Shown in pieces: positions 37,620-50,899 of a DNA stretch of 64,000 nt. The notes beneath the pieces were generated by a model. That model made no database searches. It saw only the letters and a list, made by a program, of their open reading frames with translations, and was not told where the DNA came from. The first letter of the stretch is position 1. Every line of letters begins with the position of its first letter. The translations under genes and the position numbers were made by a program. This DNA is from Aquilaria yunnanensis (lineage: Eukaryota; Streptophyta; Magnoliopsida; Malvales; Thymelaeaceae): assembly GCA_039654915.1 (NCBI GenBank), contig CM077599.1:22257501-22321500 (forward strand), in the 5' to 3' direction.

Positions 37620-37875
37620 TATTATTTTTTTGGGTTTAAACTGTTTGTCTTTTTAGAAAAAATTTCACATTAAATTTATTTTACTTCTATCATTTAAATT
37701 CTAACTAGAAAAATTCAAAAAAAATATCTTTTTTTTTTAATTTTTAATCTTCATTTAAATTCTAACCACTTGAAACTCAAAAATAATTTTTTTTAATTTT
37801 AGTTTCGGTGTGAAATAGAGAGTAATATAAATTACATGCCTTAATTTTTGTGTTTAGAGAAATGCTTCATTAAAT
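37620..37875 (+). repeat. Dispersed repeat family B, copy 2
   Basis: Ordered blocks shared with 18110-18405 (AATCTTCATTTAAATTCT, AGTAATATAAATTACATGCC, TGTTTAGAGAAATG). Non-coding. Confidence 0.5.
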
Positions 37876-38149
37876 TGTTATTTGGTATGGGGCCGACAAG
37901 CATCTTCTTGGTTGCCATACAAATTAATCATGAGCCCTATATATAGTGATCCAAATCCATGTGATGAAAAAGAAGAAGAAGAGTTCCTTTTTTATTTTTG
38001 GAAAAATGGGTCTAGCAACTATGGGAAATATAGGTGAAGAAAAATGAAAGAAGAAAAAGTAAATTTATCTTTGTAATTAACTATCTTTAGTTCAAACTTG
38101 GACTCATACATAAACCAACCGAACCAAATGAAAGTTTAGGATAAGGCAA

Positions 38150-41100
38150 AAAAGCAGTGCCCCTACTCAATTAGGGTTTCCCTTTCCTTGTGAGAGTTGA
38201 TGTCCTTCTCGATTAGGACTTTTTTACTTCTTCAATTTTAACATTGATTGTGTTTGTTAGTGGTTTGGTTGAGTTGGTGGTTGTTGTCTTTGTGTGCGGC
38301 TCATTACTCAGGTGGTGTTTCTGGTTTCTATGAAGGCTTTTGCCAATTTATGGCTTGGGCAGTGGAGACTGGATGGAGACTCTCGACAAATACTTCACCT
38401 CAATGAGTTTGACATGGGAGGAGGAAACTTTATGTCGGCTTGTTCCTGGTGATGCGGCTTGTGGGGGATTTTTGGAATTAATGGTGGCCATGAAAGTCCT
38501 CACCAATAACATTGTGAAGGTGGAAGATCTAAGCGATGCTTTTCAAAAGGCTTGGTGGCTGCGGATATCATTCACTCTTTGGGCAACACTCCTGAACCCG
38601 AGTGATAACTTGTTCATTGCTAATTTTGAAAAAGAAAAAAACCGTACAGTTGTGTTTAGGAATGGACCCTAGTCATTTAACAGCAAGATCATCATAATAA
38701 GATAGCTCCAAAAAAGAGACCGACTTTCCTCCCTGTAGTTTAATCAGGCAACATTTTGAGTGCATATTGTGGATGCTCTATTTGAGTGGTTTAAGGAGGA
38801 TATAGCGATTGTGCTAAAGAGTAGGCTTAGAATTGTGGTGCGATCAGACATCTCGAGTCCATCATTAAAGATTAGGGTGTGGTTGGATATATCAAAGCCA
38901 CTTTGATAGAGGTTGACACTGAAAGATGATAATGGTCGGAGATGGTTTTATGTGAAGTACAAAAGGCTATCGGATTTTTTCCAATTAATGTGGAATGCTT
39001 GATAATGTTGAGCAGGAGTGCCTAGATTGCCTGGCTAGTTCGGAATGTAAGATTGCGTAGTAAGGTGATTGGCTTAGATACAAAGCATCTTCTGGGGGGG
39101 GGGGGGAGAGAACGAACTAGGCAGTCACATTGAGAAATTGAGGTGTTAAAGAAATAGGACAAAATAATGACTATTTTTAGCCCATCACACATTGTAACTG
39201 TTATGAAGGGAGAGATATTGTCGAAGATGAGAGAAGACGTGATGAAGGGAGTTTATACTTCATGTCATTGGGTGGTTCAAATGCCGCCCAAGGTTGTTGA
39301 TGTTATTGTGAGGATGGAAGCATAACTGGTTAAGAGCTCCACTCCAATGGCTGATGGTGTGGACTTTGTGTTTAACTCGGCCCAAGAAATAAGCTCAGGA
39401 AGCTAGACGAGCCGGCCATCAATGTGGGTGCAAACAAAAAAAGCAATTGTAAGAAATGATGGGAGATTGAGCAATAGGGTGGCTTAACATGGATGAAGCA
39501 CTGGTTAGAGGGGAATTGACACCATAAAAAAGAAAAGGTTGCCCGAATGCTTAAAATGACAGAGCTGCAAAAAATAAAAAGGTTGATGAAAATCTGTTTG
39601 AAGCAGGATTGAGCAAGGACTCACCCTACCAATCCAAATGAGCCTTATAAGTTTGAATTGTTGGGCACTTGAGTCAACCTTGACAGTTCATGCCCTTGAT
39701 AGGGCAATTGGGAGAAAGTCCCCGTATATAGTATTTCTCATGGAAACCTTGGAAAACTACATCTAAAATAGAAAAGGTTCAGAGGACATTGTGGTTCCAG
39801 GTGTGTTTTTCTGTTTCTTGTGAGGAAGGGAAAAGGGGCTTGCAATACTATGGAGGGAAGGATGGGATTTAAATTTATTATCTTACTCTCAATACCATAT
39901 AGATGTTAAAATAATGGCCATGGGGTCTAAGTGGAGATAATGGGCTTTTATGGGCATCCTAAGCACAAACTTTGTCATGAATTGTTGTCATTATTGTGTA
40001 GGCTTGCTAATCAATCTCTATTTCCTTATATAGTTGTTAGTGATTTTAATGAATTTTAGATAGTCATTGGTGATTTTAATGAATTTTTTTGGGCCTCTTA
40101 AAAAGAGGGTGGTCGGCTTTGAACAGTGGGGCAAATAAAGCTGTTCAGGGAAGCTGTCTTTGATGCAAGACTAATTAATTTGGGCTTTCATGGAGAAGAA
40201 TGTACATGGTGATATGTTTGTTCAGGGGGAGTATAGGTTCATGAACGACTTGATCATTGCCTTGGCACCTTGGCATGAAAAAATTTATTCCCAAGGGCAT
40301 ATGTCCAACATGTTCAGTTTGCTTGTTTTGACCATAGTGGCCTACACCTTTATTTTCATGGGAAGCCAAATACATTTTATACAAAGGTTTGGTATTTTGA
40401 GGCTGCATGGACGGTGAAGAAGGAGTGCAAGATAGTCCTTCCCTAGAAATTCACTAAAAGTAATGGAGAATCTTTCTTGAGTCGATTGGATTCATGTTAG
40501 CTTGGGCTAGTTAATTGAAAAGGTGGCACTAAATCACTGCAAGTTGATATATGGCTTGTTGAGAAGGAACTAAATTGTGTGGTAAAGGCAGGGACTAATC
40601 AAGACAATAATTCAAGGCAATGTGAGTTAGAGAAATGTTTAAGCATCTTGTATGATCAATAGGAGTGATACTGGAGCCAAAGAGCAAAATCGATTTGGTT
40701 ACATGAAGGCAATAAGAATACACACTTCTTCCATTAGGTTGCTTTAGGAAAGAAGAATTGTAATTACTTTCACTTTCTGAAAAGAGCCAATGTAGTGGAG
40801 GTGTCGGATCCTACAATTATTTAGGAGGAGGTTGTAAATTTTTCACTGAGCTGTTTGCATTTTCTTAGCCTTTTAGATTTGATGAAGTTTTGCGTTTGAT
40901 GGAGTGGGTGGTGACAGTAACCATGAATGAACAATTATAAAAACCCTTCTCGGCAAAAGTAATTCAGTTTCAAATGCATCCAACAAAATCTCTGGGTCCT
41001 CACAAGTTACCTCCATTATTTTTTCAAAAGTACTATCATGTTTTTAACTGGGAGATCGTCAAGTATGTTTTTTTTATCCTTGATGTGGATGGTGAAGAGG

Positions 41101-41850
41101 ATCGGATATTGTTCAAGACTGCAATAGCTAGTTGGTTTATTTGGAATAACAAAAACAAGGTAGTTGCATTGTTACTTTCCATTCATGTAGTTCCTTGGTT
41201 GTTAGTCTTATTCTTTAATCATCTTCTTGATAATTCCTTGCTTTCAACGTTTTAATTAGCTTAGTTAAGTTTTTAATTGAGTACTTGGTGATCACTTAGT
41301 TTCAAAAACTTTCACTTAGGATGATACCCTTAATTACCACTTGCACACAATTATACCATCCACTTGCGTGTAAATAAGGGTTTATAAATTTAAAACTCTT
41401 ATTTTACAATAGTAAGGTAAATATGGATGCTACACTTGATACAAAGAAGAAGAATGCATGCATTGGGTTATTTCTCAAGAAGGAAGGGGAGCTATACACT
41501 TTGCGATTCAAACTTTTTGGAGGCAGTGGCCTGTCTGTGGGGTACATATCTGGGAACCTCGAAGGGTTAGTCTTCCGGCGGTGGAGGTGGAGTCTGCCGC
41601 GACAATGGTAGTCTCCGAGATTGTGAAAGGATCTTAATGTTGGTTATTTTACTTTGGTGCTTTAATAGATGAAACTAGAATCCTAGAAAGTTTCTTTTCT
41701 TCGTGTTCACGTAAGTGTGTTATCTATTTGGTGAGTGGAGCCACCCATATCTTAGCTAGAAAAGCCTTTCGATATGCCAGTTGTATTATCTGAGAGAATC
41801 CTCTCCCAACTAGCTAATTCATGCTATGATTTAATTTATGAAGAATGCTT
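38150..41850 (+). pseudogene. Decayed L1-type LINE (DUF4283 gag, endonuclease/RT and RNase H remnants)
   Basis: Order and orientation fit one plant L1 element. (1) A frame at 38340-38672 shows the ORF1 DUF4283 pattern (MSLTWEEETLC, then DNLFIANFEKEKNRTVVF-NGP), continued with stops to about 39010 (DNGRRWFYVKYKRL). (2) At 40120-40750 come endonuclease-end and linker motifs (LGFHGEECTW; WSQRAKSIWLHEGNKNTHFF). (3) At 40965-41030 the RT entry (FQMHPTKSLGPHKLPPLFFQ) is seen, but most of the RT is missing. (4) At 41420-41800 there are RNase H pieces (NMDATLDTKKKNACIG; ARKAFRYASCII). Stops and frameshifts are frequent and the body is internally deleted. The AT-rich end near 41845-41870 (AAATAAATAAATAAAA) may be the old tail. 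Confidence 0.7.
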
Positions 41851-41870
41851 TACATAAATAAATAAATAAA

Positions 41871-44800
41871 ACCAACCAACCCAAACAAAGACACACAAAT
41901 CCATTAAAGAAAATTAATTATTTTTCTTGCAAAAATATTAATTATTTCTCGTTCAAATATATCTTTCATCGAAGAAAATATAAATTACCACTTTTGAAAA
42001 AATATCTTTGTTTTTTTTTTGGTAATCGAAAAAATATATTTATTGAAAAAATGGTTTCTCCAAGTATTCTTAATTTAAACATCTTTTTTCTACACATTCA
42101 TTTGTACATAATTGATTTTGTTTTTCTGATCAATATATACTCCTATATTAAAATATAATAGTATAATTTGCGAACCGAACCACCGGCAAGAACACCCACG
42201 CAGGAGATAAAAGATGCTGCTTGCTACAATCAAGGGAAAAAAAAAGAAAAAGAAAAAGAAAAGAGGCAGTTCGATTGCAGCAACATGAGCCGTCTGATTT
42301 ACACCAATAATTCCAGCGCCCATGTGTGCCTCTGATATGTTCCATTAATTATTTATATACAAATATACGCATGTTGGGTGGGTAATCAATGTAATTATCA
42401 TATTTATAATTGCAGTCAAATCTACAATTATCAAAACAAATGACACATAATTTCGAGAAGAGTGATGTTTATGAGTGGCGTTAACAATCTGTTATAAGTT
42501 TCTCTAAGTACCTCTAAAATGTATATGTCGGGGACTAGCTGGTTCAGGTGTGTGGAGAAGTAAGTTTCGATGGGTAATTAGATAAGGACGAAGATTAGTT
42601 ATCCTGGTTTTATTATATGTTTTAGGGAGATAGATAAGAGTGCCCATCAGTATATATATATACATACATGGCACATGTGTAATGTCTATTAGCTAGGCAG
42701 CGATTGGTGTACGTTGGGCACCCATCCCGTGCTTCTGGGTTCGATCGGCTAAGCATGCCAACTGTATATGTCCTCATCTCATCACACATGTACCTCAAGC
42801 CTTCTTCTATCTCTGCAAAAACCTTATCCTTACCAGTTCCAGTCCTTTTCCCTTAATTGCTGCTTGTATATATCTTAATTTATATATCTATCATTCACGA
42901 ATGTGGACTTTGGCACGTAAAATACTTAAAAAAAAAAAGCCATTTACTAAGGTCTATGTTACTGTTACAGACTCAAAAGAATACATACAGACTTGTAAAA
43001 TTTTAAAAAATGTGTCAAAATGAACACACTTGAAAAATTAAGCATACATGTAATATCCAATATAAAAATGATTTAGTTCACGTTGTTGGTACACAAAAGC
43101 TTTACAATCATAGCAGGCATATCCATGTGATATGCCTAAACCTATATCTTACTTTTGGATGCTCCACACCTCTATAAATATATATACTTGTTGAGTTGTT
43201 GCACTCATGACCACGAAACTATTTAATGTACATATATTGAATTAAATATTAATGGTAGTGCGCAACGTTGAGGCTACTTTACTAGCCAATGTTGAATATT
43301 GGTTAATTTCTATAGTTCGTTTCATAATTTTTCAATTGGCTGACAATATATTTCGAAATTGAACTTCAGTTTTGGTAATGGTGATTTGTATATTTTCTTT
43401 CCAAAATAAAGAAAATTGTAGTATTTGCTAAATCAATTACCAGGCTCATGAGGTCTGAAAATTAAAATGGGTACAAAAAGTTTGAAATCGGACACACAAA
43501 CAAAATTCAACAGAAAATATCCAGACTCAGAAAAACAGGGACCATAAACCCGGACTTTTGATGGGGGTGGCTAGCTACGTGTACTATATCTTTCTGCCCA
43601 TTTAAGTTTTAAAAGTCCCTAAGTTTCAACATTTAAGTTTTAATTAATTGTTCACAAATTTTGAAGAAGTAGTCCTAGAATAACTAGCTAACTATGCTCA
43701 TATCCGCCCACGAGTATAATACGCACGTGTAATATAATTGTATATTTCTCAACATAAGTTTAAAATCTTGATTGTAAAGTTGATTTGCACAACAAGTTAT
43801 TAGTGTGACCAGATTAATTAAAGTAAATCAAATGGCTTTGTAAGTCATGTTTTCTCAAATTATTAAGTAGTAAACGACTTTATAACAAATTATGTGAACC
43901 TTGGGATTTGATCTTTACTCTAGTTTGTTGAGTATTGAAATTTCGTAAGTTTGAACTAATGTCGACATGAAAATATATATTTGACTTGGGAGTTTTCTAT
44001 ATGAGGGTTAGTTTAGAAAAAAAGAAAAGGAAAACCTAACCACAAACTGGAAGAGAATCAGAATCGTATTAGCATCAGCACGCAAGAATGTGGCAGTTAA
44101 TTAGTATTTGCTTCCACTATTGTTCTGGATACATCTGTCGCCTCAACCCATAGGCCCCTACCCAGTCCGCAGTATCGGTTTGAATAAATCTCACCAAGTC
44201 TATGACAGGGAAAAAAAATTTCTTTAGAGAAAAGTATCAAATTGTTCACTGATATTTCGCCCTTGAATTGGATTGTGATTATAGTTTTTTCTATTTTGAT
44301 ATGACTACTAATGTTATAATTTGTAATCAAATTGACAACAACCGTTTAAAATATAATACTAAATATAAGAAGTTGTTGGTTTTGAAATTTTATAGTATTA
44401 ATATAATTTTTAATAAATTTCAAAAAATTTATGTAATTTGTCATTTTTATTTTTTGTGCATCATCCACTATATCGGCTATCGCCGGATCCACCATTAGGT
44501 AATGAAGGCAATGCCGAAAAAGGTAGCATTGGACATCACTATTTATAAATGAAAAAATTGCCTTATATTCAATCTAGTAATAAAAAAACACATAAGTATT
44601 AGATGAGTGCATAAGTTTCATTTGATGGGAATTCGGCCTATGTGTAGCATTGGAATACAATGGCTAATTTAAATATTATTTTTGTAGGGACCAGTAGATG
44701 ATTCAGTGGTGGATGGCAGTAGATGTCGCACAAGAAAATAAAAATGTTAAATTATATAAAATTTTTAAAGTTTGTTAAAAGTTATAAAAGTATCCCAAAC

Positions 44801-44934
44801 TTTCAAAATCAACAACTTTCATTTGTACTATTAAGTTTTTAATGTTTGATAACATATTTGGTCCTAAACTGGCTATATTAGAATCAAGCAAAACTATAGT
44901 GGATAATCCAATCTAGGAGCCAAATATAAGTGGG
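41871..44934. other. Gene-free stretch
   Basis: AT-rich sequence with scattered short repeats. A GC-richer patch at about 42695-42760 ends in GGGTTCGATCGG, a B-box-like phrase, but no good A box pairs with it. No gene supported. Confidence 0.3.
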
Positions 44935-45165
44935 AAATTTAATATTTTTCTCTTTTCTTTATACTTAGAATTTATTACAAGTACAAGACAGAGAAATCTA
45001 CTATTGAGAAGCTTGGAGATGAAGAATTTGTTGTACAAAACCTGAGAAACTCGGGTTACAATTAGATCACCTTTTGAATGAGCCTTTTTTATGAAAAGTG
45101 TGACTGCCGCTCGAACCTGGCTAAGTGTTCTCTTTCGCCGATTAACTCAGCTGACCGGAACGACT
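44935..45165 (-). mobile_element. tRNA-derived SINE candidate
   Basis: On the minus strand, GGTCAGCTGAGTTAATCGG (about 45155-45137) resembles a tRNA A-box region and CCAGGTTCGAGCGG (about 45120-45107) a B box, about 35 nt apart. The downstream part (toward 44940) is an unrelated body ending near a T/A-rich tail. The absence of an acceptor stem argues against a working tRNA gene. The 3' limit is a guess. Confidence 0.45.
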
Positions 45166-46303
45166 AAGACATTTATAGAAAGAAAATTCCCCAAATTGTC
45201 ATGCATTTGCGGCAAAACACTATATTAGTGATATATAGTTGCGGTTTTTACAACAAATATATATTATAATTGTGGTAACGTGGAATTGTTTGGGTAAGAT
45301 TGGTAAAAGTCAAGAGTAAATAGAAACAACTAGCGAAGGGTGCGTATACGACAAAAGTAGTACGAAGAAGTGGGCTGGCCCGGCATAACAATAATAGTAC
45401 TATAAGAAAATTATTGAAGAAGTAACGATCATAAGTAAATAAGTATTTGTTGGGTAGGTACGCTCCAATAGAATGGTTGGATCCCAAAGAGAGAGACTCA
45501 CTAGAAGCTTTCAATTCATCCATTACTGTATTTTTTATTTCTATTGGCGTGCGGCGCGTGCCTCGACACGCCTGGGCTGGGTTGCTTGCGTTGCATGCCT
45601 GCCATTCGGAAAACCAACCTGTAGCAATTAACTCATTTTGTCACCATCCATTTTTGTTTTTGCTTTTCCTGTTTCTGTGTTAGAGAAATTGCATGAATTA
45701 AATGTGCAAATCATGATTGTACTCTACCGGAAATGGGCGGGGGGGGACCTTTTATTTTCCTGAATCAAGTATAGTATTATTTTTTTTTATACAAGAATAA
45801 ATGGTATATAATCACCTGATCAATTCATTTTTTGGATTTTTCAATTTTTATAAATACAAATCAGTGTTTAATTTCTTGAAGTGGCAAATAATTGATCTAT
45901 TTAATTAAATAATGTTTCTAAACTAACGGTAACGGAGATATATTATGAATCGCATGTGTTTGGGTGCTGAAAAAGTAAAAGTAAAACCATGTCCCTATGT
46001 TTATTTTTATTTTTAATTTGTTCACAAAGGGGGACCAATTAAATTATAGTAGTAATAAACATCTCCATCATCGACGAGGCGGGCCGACGGGGCCAGTGCG
46101 TGGAAGCTCATCTGTTGCCATCCAATTACTTATCGTGAATTTCGTGGAGAAAAATCAGGACCAGACCAGAAACACCAATAGCATATTCGCTCTTCCGCTT
46201 TCCCACCTACCTCCTGATTATTTTTATTTTTTACGTACTATTAGTAAAATAATAATTAATTACACTGAAAAATAAAATTGCTTAACCTAAAGTTTAATGG
46301 ACG

Positions 46304-46304
<1 letters not shown>

Positions 46305-46341
<37 letters not shown>
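46305..46341 (+). repeat. (TTA)n microsatellite
   Basis: About 12 uninterrupted TTA units. Confidence 0.9.
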
Positions 46342-47071
46342 CTAAATTTTTCTCTCTGATTTGAATTTATTTATGTGTACAAAAAATTATTTAAAAATCA
46401 CACACACGCACACACTTCTTATATAAGAAAATAAACATATTTTCTACATACTTTTTTTTAAATAAAAAAATAATAATGAAAACTTTGAAAATTGGAAACG
46501 AAAAATATACATTCAAATGCGAAAATTGTGCACAACAACATTGAACACAACTAATCGTTTGTCCCTACAAAGAAAATAATTGTGATATTTTTCAAAAGGT
46601 TAACTGGTGATGATATAATGGGTTTGAGGTTGAACATTGAAAGGGAACTTGGAGTTGGACATTGAACTTGAATTAGTGGTTGAAGTTTTGTTTACCGAAG
46701 ACCCATAAAGTTTACTCCCTCTCTTCCTTGGGCCTTAAGCCTTTTGTTTGTGGTCCAGTATCTTTTGATTTCTAGCGAAAGTTATCAAATTCTTAGATCA
46801 ACAAGATACCTTTCGAAGGTATGAAACACATTTGATAATATGCCCAATCCTAGATAAAAATCAGGCCCAGAAGTCTAATGAGGATGAAGAAAAGCCCAAC
46901 ATGTTTTTGGGTCAAAGACAAATTACAATTCATAATATTCCCATCATCTCACATTCTTTTCAATATTTAGTATTTCAAGTTAAATTGAATTTTTATAATA
47001 TTCTATGTTTAATAAACTACTTGATCATATTATCATTTAAATATCATTTATTGGAGAGCGGGAAAAAACAT

Positions 47072-47094
47072 ACACACACACACACACACACACA
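47072..47094 (+). repeat. (CA)n microsatellite
   Basis: About 11 CA units. Confidence 0.9.
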
Positions 47095-47974
47095 AAAAAG
47101 AGAGCTTTGGTCAAAAGAGCGTTTTCTTAAACATCAAGGCTTAATAGACCCATGCGCGGCAACATCAAACAGCTGCTGTCTCTTCACGGGTAAAAGAGTT
47201 CTCTCCACGTTTTCCTCTCTTTTCCACTTTGGCAAGTTAAGTGACTAAGGACTCGAAAGCAACGCCAAGGCAGCTTCCCTTACGCTCACGGTGCACACAT
47301 GGACCCATGTGTCCCTAATAGTACCTACCGGCCTTTTGTGCCCTTGGCTGATTTTCTACAACCTCTATGGCTCTTTAGCCACCAAGGGGTAAGCCCCACC
47401 TGCTGCCAATTCCATGGCACCTAGCTCCAAAATATTGAATCACTCAATTGCCAAACTAATCATGCCCTTTTGCACACATATGTACACACACTAGCAGATG
47501 GTCTAAGTAAGCCAAGCCAACCACACAAGCTTACCATTGAATTAAGGCTTTCGTATGGTAAATCGTATACATATAGCAAATATCACAACCATTTAAATAT
47601 TTAATTCATCAATTAAAACTATCCCTTATTTGAAATAATTAATGTAAGCAAAGCATATGAGCCTTAACTACTTGTGTCTCTCGATTTTGTGCTTCCTTTT
47701 GCGCCTTTTTAGTGGCTTGGTTAGTAGCCCTAAATTGATCGTTCAGCATCATAAATAAACTATGCCTAGGCCAATAATTAAGCAGTTTTCGATATGGTTT
47801 TAAGTGGCTAAACTGACCCCTTACTTTGGACTCATTTAATAACCAGCCCACATTTTTTTCCACACCCAACATAAATTTTTGTATTGCTAGTTTCCTAGAT
47901 TATTTTTAGGAAATAAATGAAAGAAAACAATTCCTTATTCTCTTCCAGCCTTCTCCACTGCACAATCTTAAACG

Positions 47975-48780
47975 CACCAAGACATACCATGGAGATGTGC
48001 TAAACTAGGTGGGAGTGCTGGGTTCGATTTTCCGGATCCAACATTTGCTCTTTTTTTTTTTTCTTTCAATTTTTCTTCTTTGTTTCGTTTTATTTTTTTA
48101 TTTTTGTTTCTTTTCCCTTTTTTTGCTTTTTTTTCCTGGTTTCTTCTTTTCTTTTTCATCTTGTGTATTACTCTTTTTTCTTTCATATTTCACTTTTATC
48201 TGTCTTTCTTCTCTCAGTTTTATTCCATTTTTTACTTTTGTATTCTTCTTGTTTCTTCTTGTTCTTTTAAACTACCTTTCCACTTTTTTCCTTTTATCTA
48301 CTTTTTTGTTTATTGTTTTTTCAAAATTTTCAATTAATAAAAGAACAAAAAGTTAATTGAGCCAAAAGAAAAAATAATTACTGGTAAAGAACATATAGTT
48401 CCTCTAAAAAAATAAACAAATATTGATAAAGAATAATTAATTTCTTTAAAAATACTAACATTTACTCATTAAAGAACAAACAAATAATAGAACATAAAAT
48501 AAATAATTTACCTAAATAATAATAAAAATAGCTGTTTTATAAAATTGCTACCACTAAAAACTAGCTACTAATAAAAAATAGCTTTTTATAAAAGAATAAA
48601 TATCTGATAATAAAAAAATAAACAACTATAGATAAAAAAATGATAAAAGAATGACCAATATTAATAAAAGAACAAATCTAATAAAAGTAGAAGTAAAAAC
48701 GGATAGAGAACAAATAATATTCATAAAATAATAAACATGATAAAAAAAACAAATAGAACTGATAAAAAAAGCATGTGCGC
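47975..48780 (+). mobile_element. tRNA-headed repeat with T-rich and AAAGAAC-rich blocks, copy 2
   Basis: A head ending GCTGGGTTCGATTTTCCGG (B-box-like, about 48018-48036) is followed by a T/C-rich block of nearly 300 nt (48045-48335). Then CAATTAATAAAAGAACAAAA leads into a 400-nt A-rich block of irregular AAAGAACAAATA / AATAATAAA repeats. The part order is the same as in the copy at 28680-29260 on the other strand. Open frames in the T-rich block are artefacts of composition. Confidence 0.45.
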
Positions 48781-50899
48781 GCCGTGGATATGGCCAACGC
48801 TAGAACTACTCAATCAGCAATCCAAACATCGCTTCTGGCCTCTCAATCCAACCCGTAGCCTAGGTCCTTTAACCTCAAGCTTGTTCCTCCTTGTACAAGC
48901 ATGGAACCAAATTAAATAAGAAATTCCAGCAGCTACCAGACAAATTAAAACCAGAAAATTTCAGGGGAAAATTAAATAGTTCCTTGCAAATTTGAGCTTA
49001 AATTCTAGCCCCTCATGCAAGAACATATGGTTTCCACTTTCCACCCAAAATCCTATTGATTTTGTGTTTAATTCGGTTGGTGAGCTAGATTGGAGCTTCG
49101 GCCATGGAGCTTTTGAGAGAGATTTCGGTGCTGGCTGGTGCATGGAAGAAGGTAACAAGAGAGGGATACGTGACCGACCTTATGTCTATGGGTGCACATG
49201 CGTCCCAGCTGCCAGCTGGTCCTTCATTTGTTAGAAATTCATTCGCTCCATCCTCATTTGTAACACGGCCAAAACACTAAGGACTAAACAAGCATTAATC
49301 GGCGAGCGAATCCTTCACACTTTTAATTACACATCCAGTCCCCATCTTTCTAAATAGTGCAAATTAGTTCCCAAATCTCTAACGATCACACTTAAACCAC
49401 ATACAGACATCAGAGTCAATTCACAATTTTTCTGCGATAGAGCAGGAATCACGAAAAATGGTGACATGTCAAATTCAATAATTTTCTATCCTCTATCCAT
49501 CCTTGCAATAAAAACTGATTCATTATGTGAATTGATTAAAATGCTTCTCTTAGACCGGTTTGTTTAAATGACCATTTTACCTTCTTTTATTTTTATGCCT
49601 CTGTTCCATACAACTGAGAATTTGCTTGCAATAAATATTTTGAATATATAAATTACTAAAATTGCTAAATTTATCTCAGTAATTTTGGATATTAACTGGA
49701 GGAGTTACAGGAGGTAGTCACAAAATTCAGAGGATCTTACAGTTCAATTTGCTCAATTTGGCAACAAAATTAATGCAGGGTGAAGATTGTTGCATATGCC
49801 ACAATTCTATTTTTGCCCTTTGTCCCACAGGGGATTAGAAAATATGCATTCTGACTTAGATTCATTATGTCTTCCATTATCCCACATTAGCTAGATATTG
49901 TGGTGACTTATAGAAGGGTCCCTAAGTCTGGCGTTTTTCGGTCGTTAGCGACTTTGATACTTAAGGAAGTGAAGTTTTCTTTTGATGTGTCGCCCAAGGT
50001 TTTTACTAGATTCATTCATAAATTGTATCATCTCTCTTACTAGGTATTTGTGTTCTAAATTTTACTTTCGAGGATGCTTTTTTTTGTTGGTTCTTTTTCT
50101 AGATGCAATATTTTAGGTCATCCTAACATGTCACCTGGTCTTAGTTCTTATCTGTTTCTCTTGTGTTAGACGTGGTTGCCCTGTGAGCACCATGCCAATT
50201 TATGATTTCAGTGCTGGTTTCTAGGAGGGCTATTTATGGTATTTAAAGCTCTATATATTGTACTGCTATCACTATGAGAATGACTAATTAAAAAAATCCC
50301 ATTGTTGACATAGATTCTGTTCAACAACTAAACTACTTTCATACAGTGACTTGAGCACCAAAATCCTGCACCAGTCATGCAGCCAGAGCAAGATTCTGTT
50401 CACTGCAAACAATCATGAGCATAAACTCCTATTAAATTAAATAGAGATTGGAGGGTCAGAAGCAATTGAAAATTTTGGCTTTAATTTAAACCTATCCATA
50501 GTTTCCAAATGAACTTATCCTTTTTAAGATTTTGCAGATTAATGAACTCAACCAAAGCAGACTGGTCTTCTGGTGGTTCGACCTCGACTCGTGCGGCTAC
50601 TTCTACTTGAGTCACTTCAGTATCCAAGAACTCATGAATCTTGGCCAGTTCACTCATGTTATGTACCTTGCTCAAGCCGACCACATTTATTTGTTAATCT
50701 TCAGGGCCATATTAATTTCGCCTGTTACGTCAACCCTTAACATAATTTATAACTTAAAACACCTCACCCTGATCCACGTATTTTCAATTAAAATTCCCCT
50801 TCCGATTCCTTTCACACAAACATTTAATTACATATTTAAGCTTACATGTCCAGCTTCTATTAGTTGCAACCAGACCACTTGGTCCCAACATTACCGAAA
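48781..50899. other. Gene-free stretch; right part is presumptive FIT-like promoter
   Basis: No coding similarity recognised. The 300 bases before the ATG at 50900 are AT-rich with several TATA-like stretches; none stands out. Confidence 0.35.

Larger units (their letters stand above)
45166..47974. other. Gene-free stretch with microsatellites
   Basis: No gene supported. Contains a poly-G run near 45738, a (TTA)n tract and a (CA)n tract listed separately. Confidence 0.3.

Noticed and set aside
39093..39106. Poly-G run as a G-quadruplex
   Set aside because: A single run without further G tracts cannot form an intramolecular quadruplex; likely slippage in the LINE remnant.
42695..42760. Possible SINE/tRNA head ending GGGTTCGATCGG
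   Set aside because: Only the B box is convincing; no A box at proper spacing and no repeat partner seen.
48009..48356. Phe/Leu-rich ORFs resembling membrane proteins
   Set aside because: Pure product of a T/C-rich block; low complexity, no gene structure.
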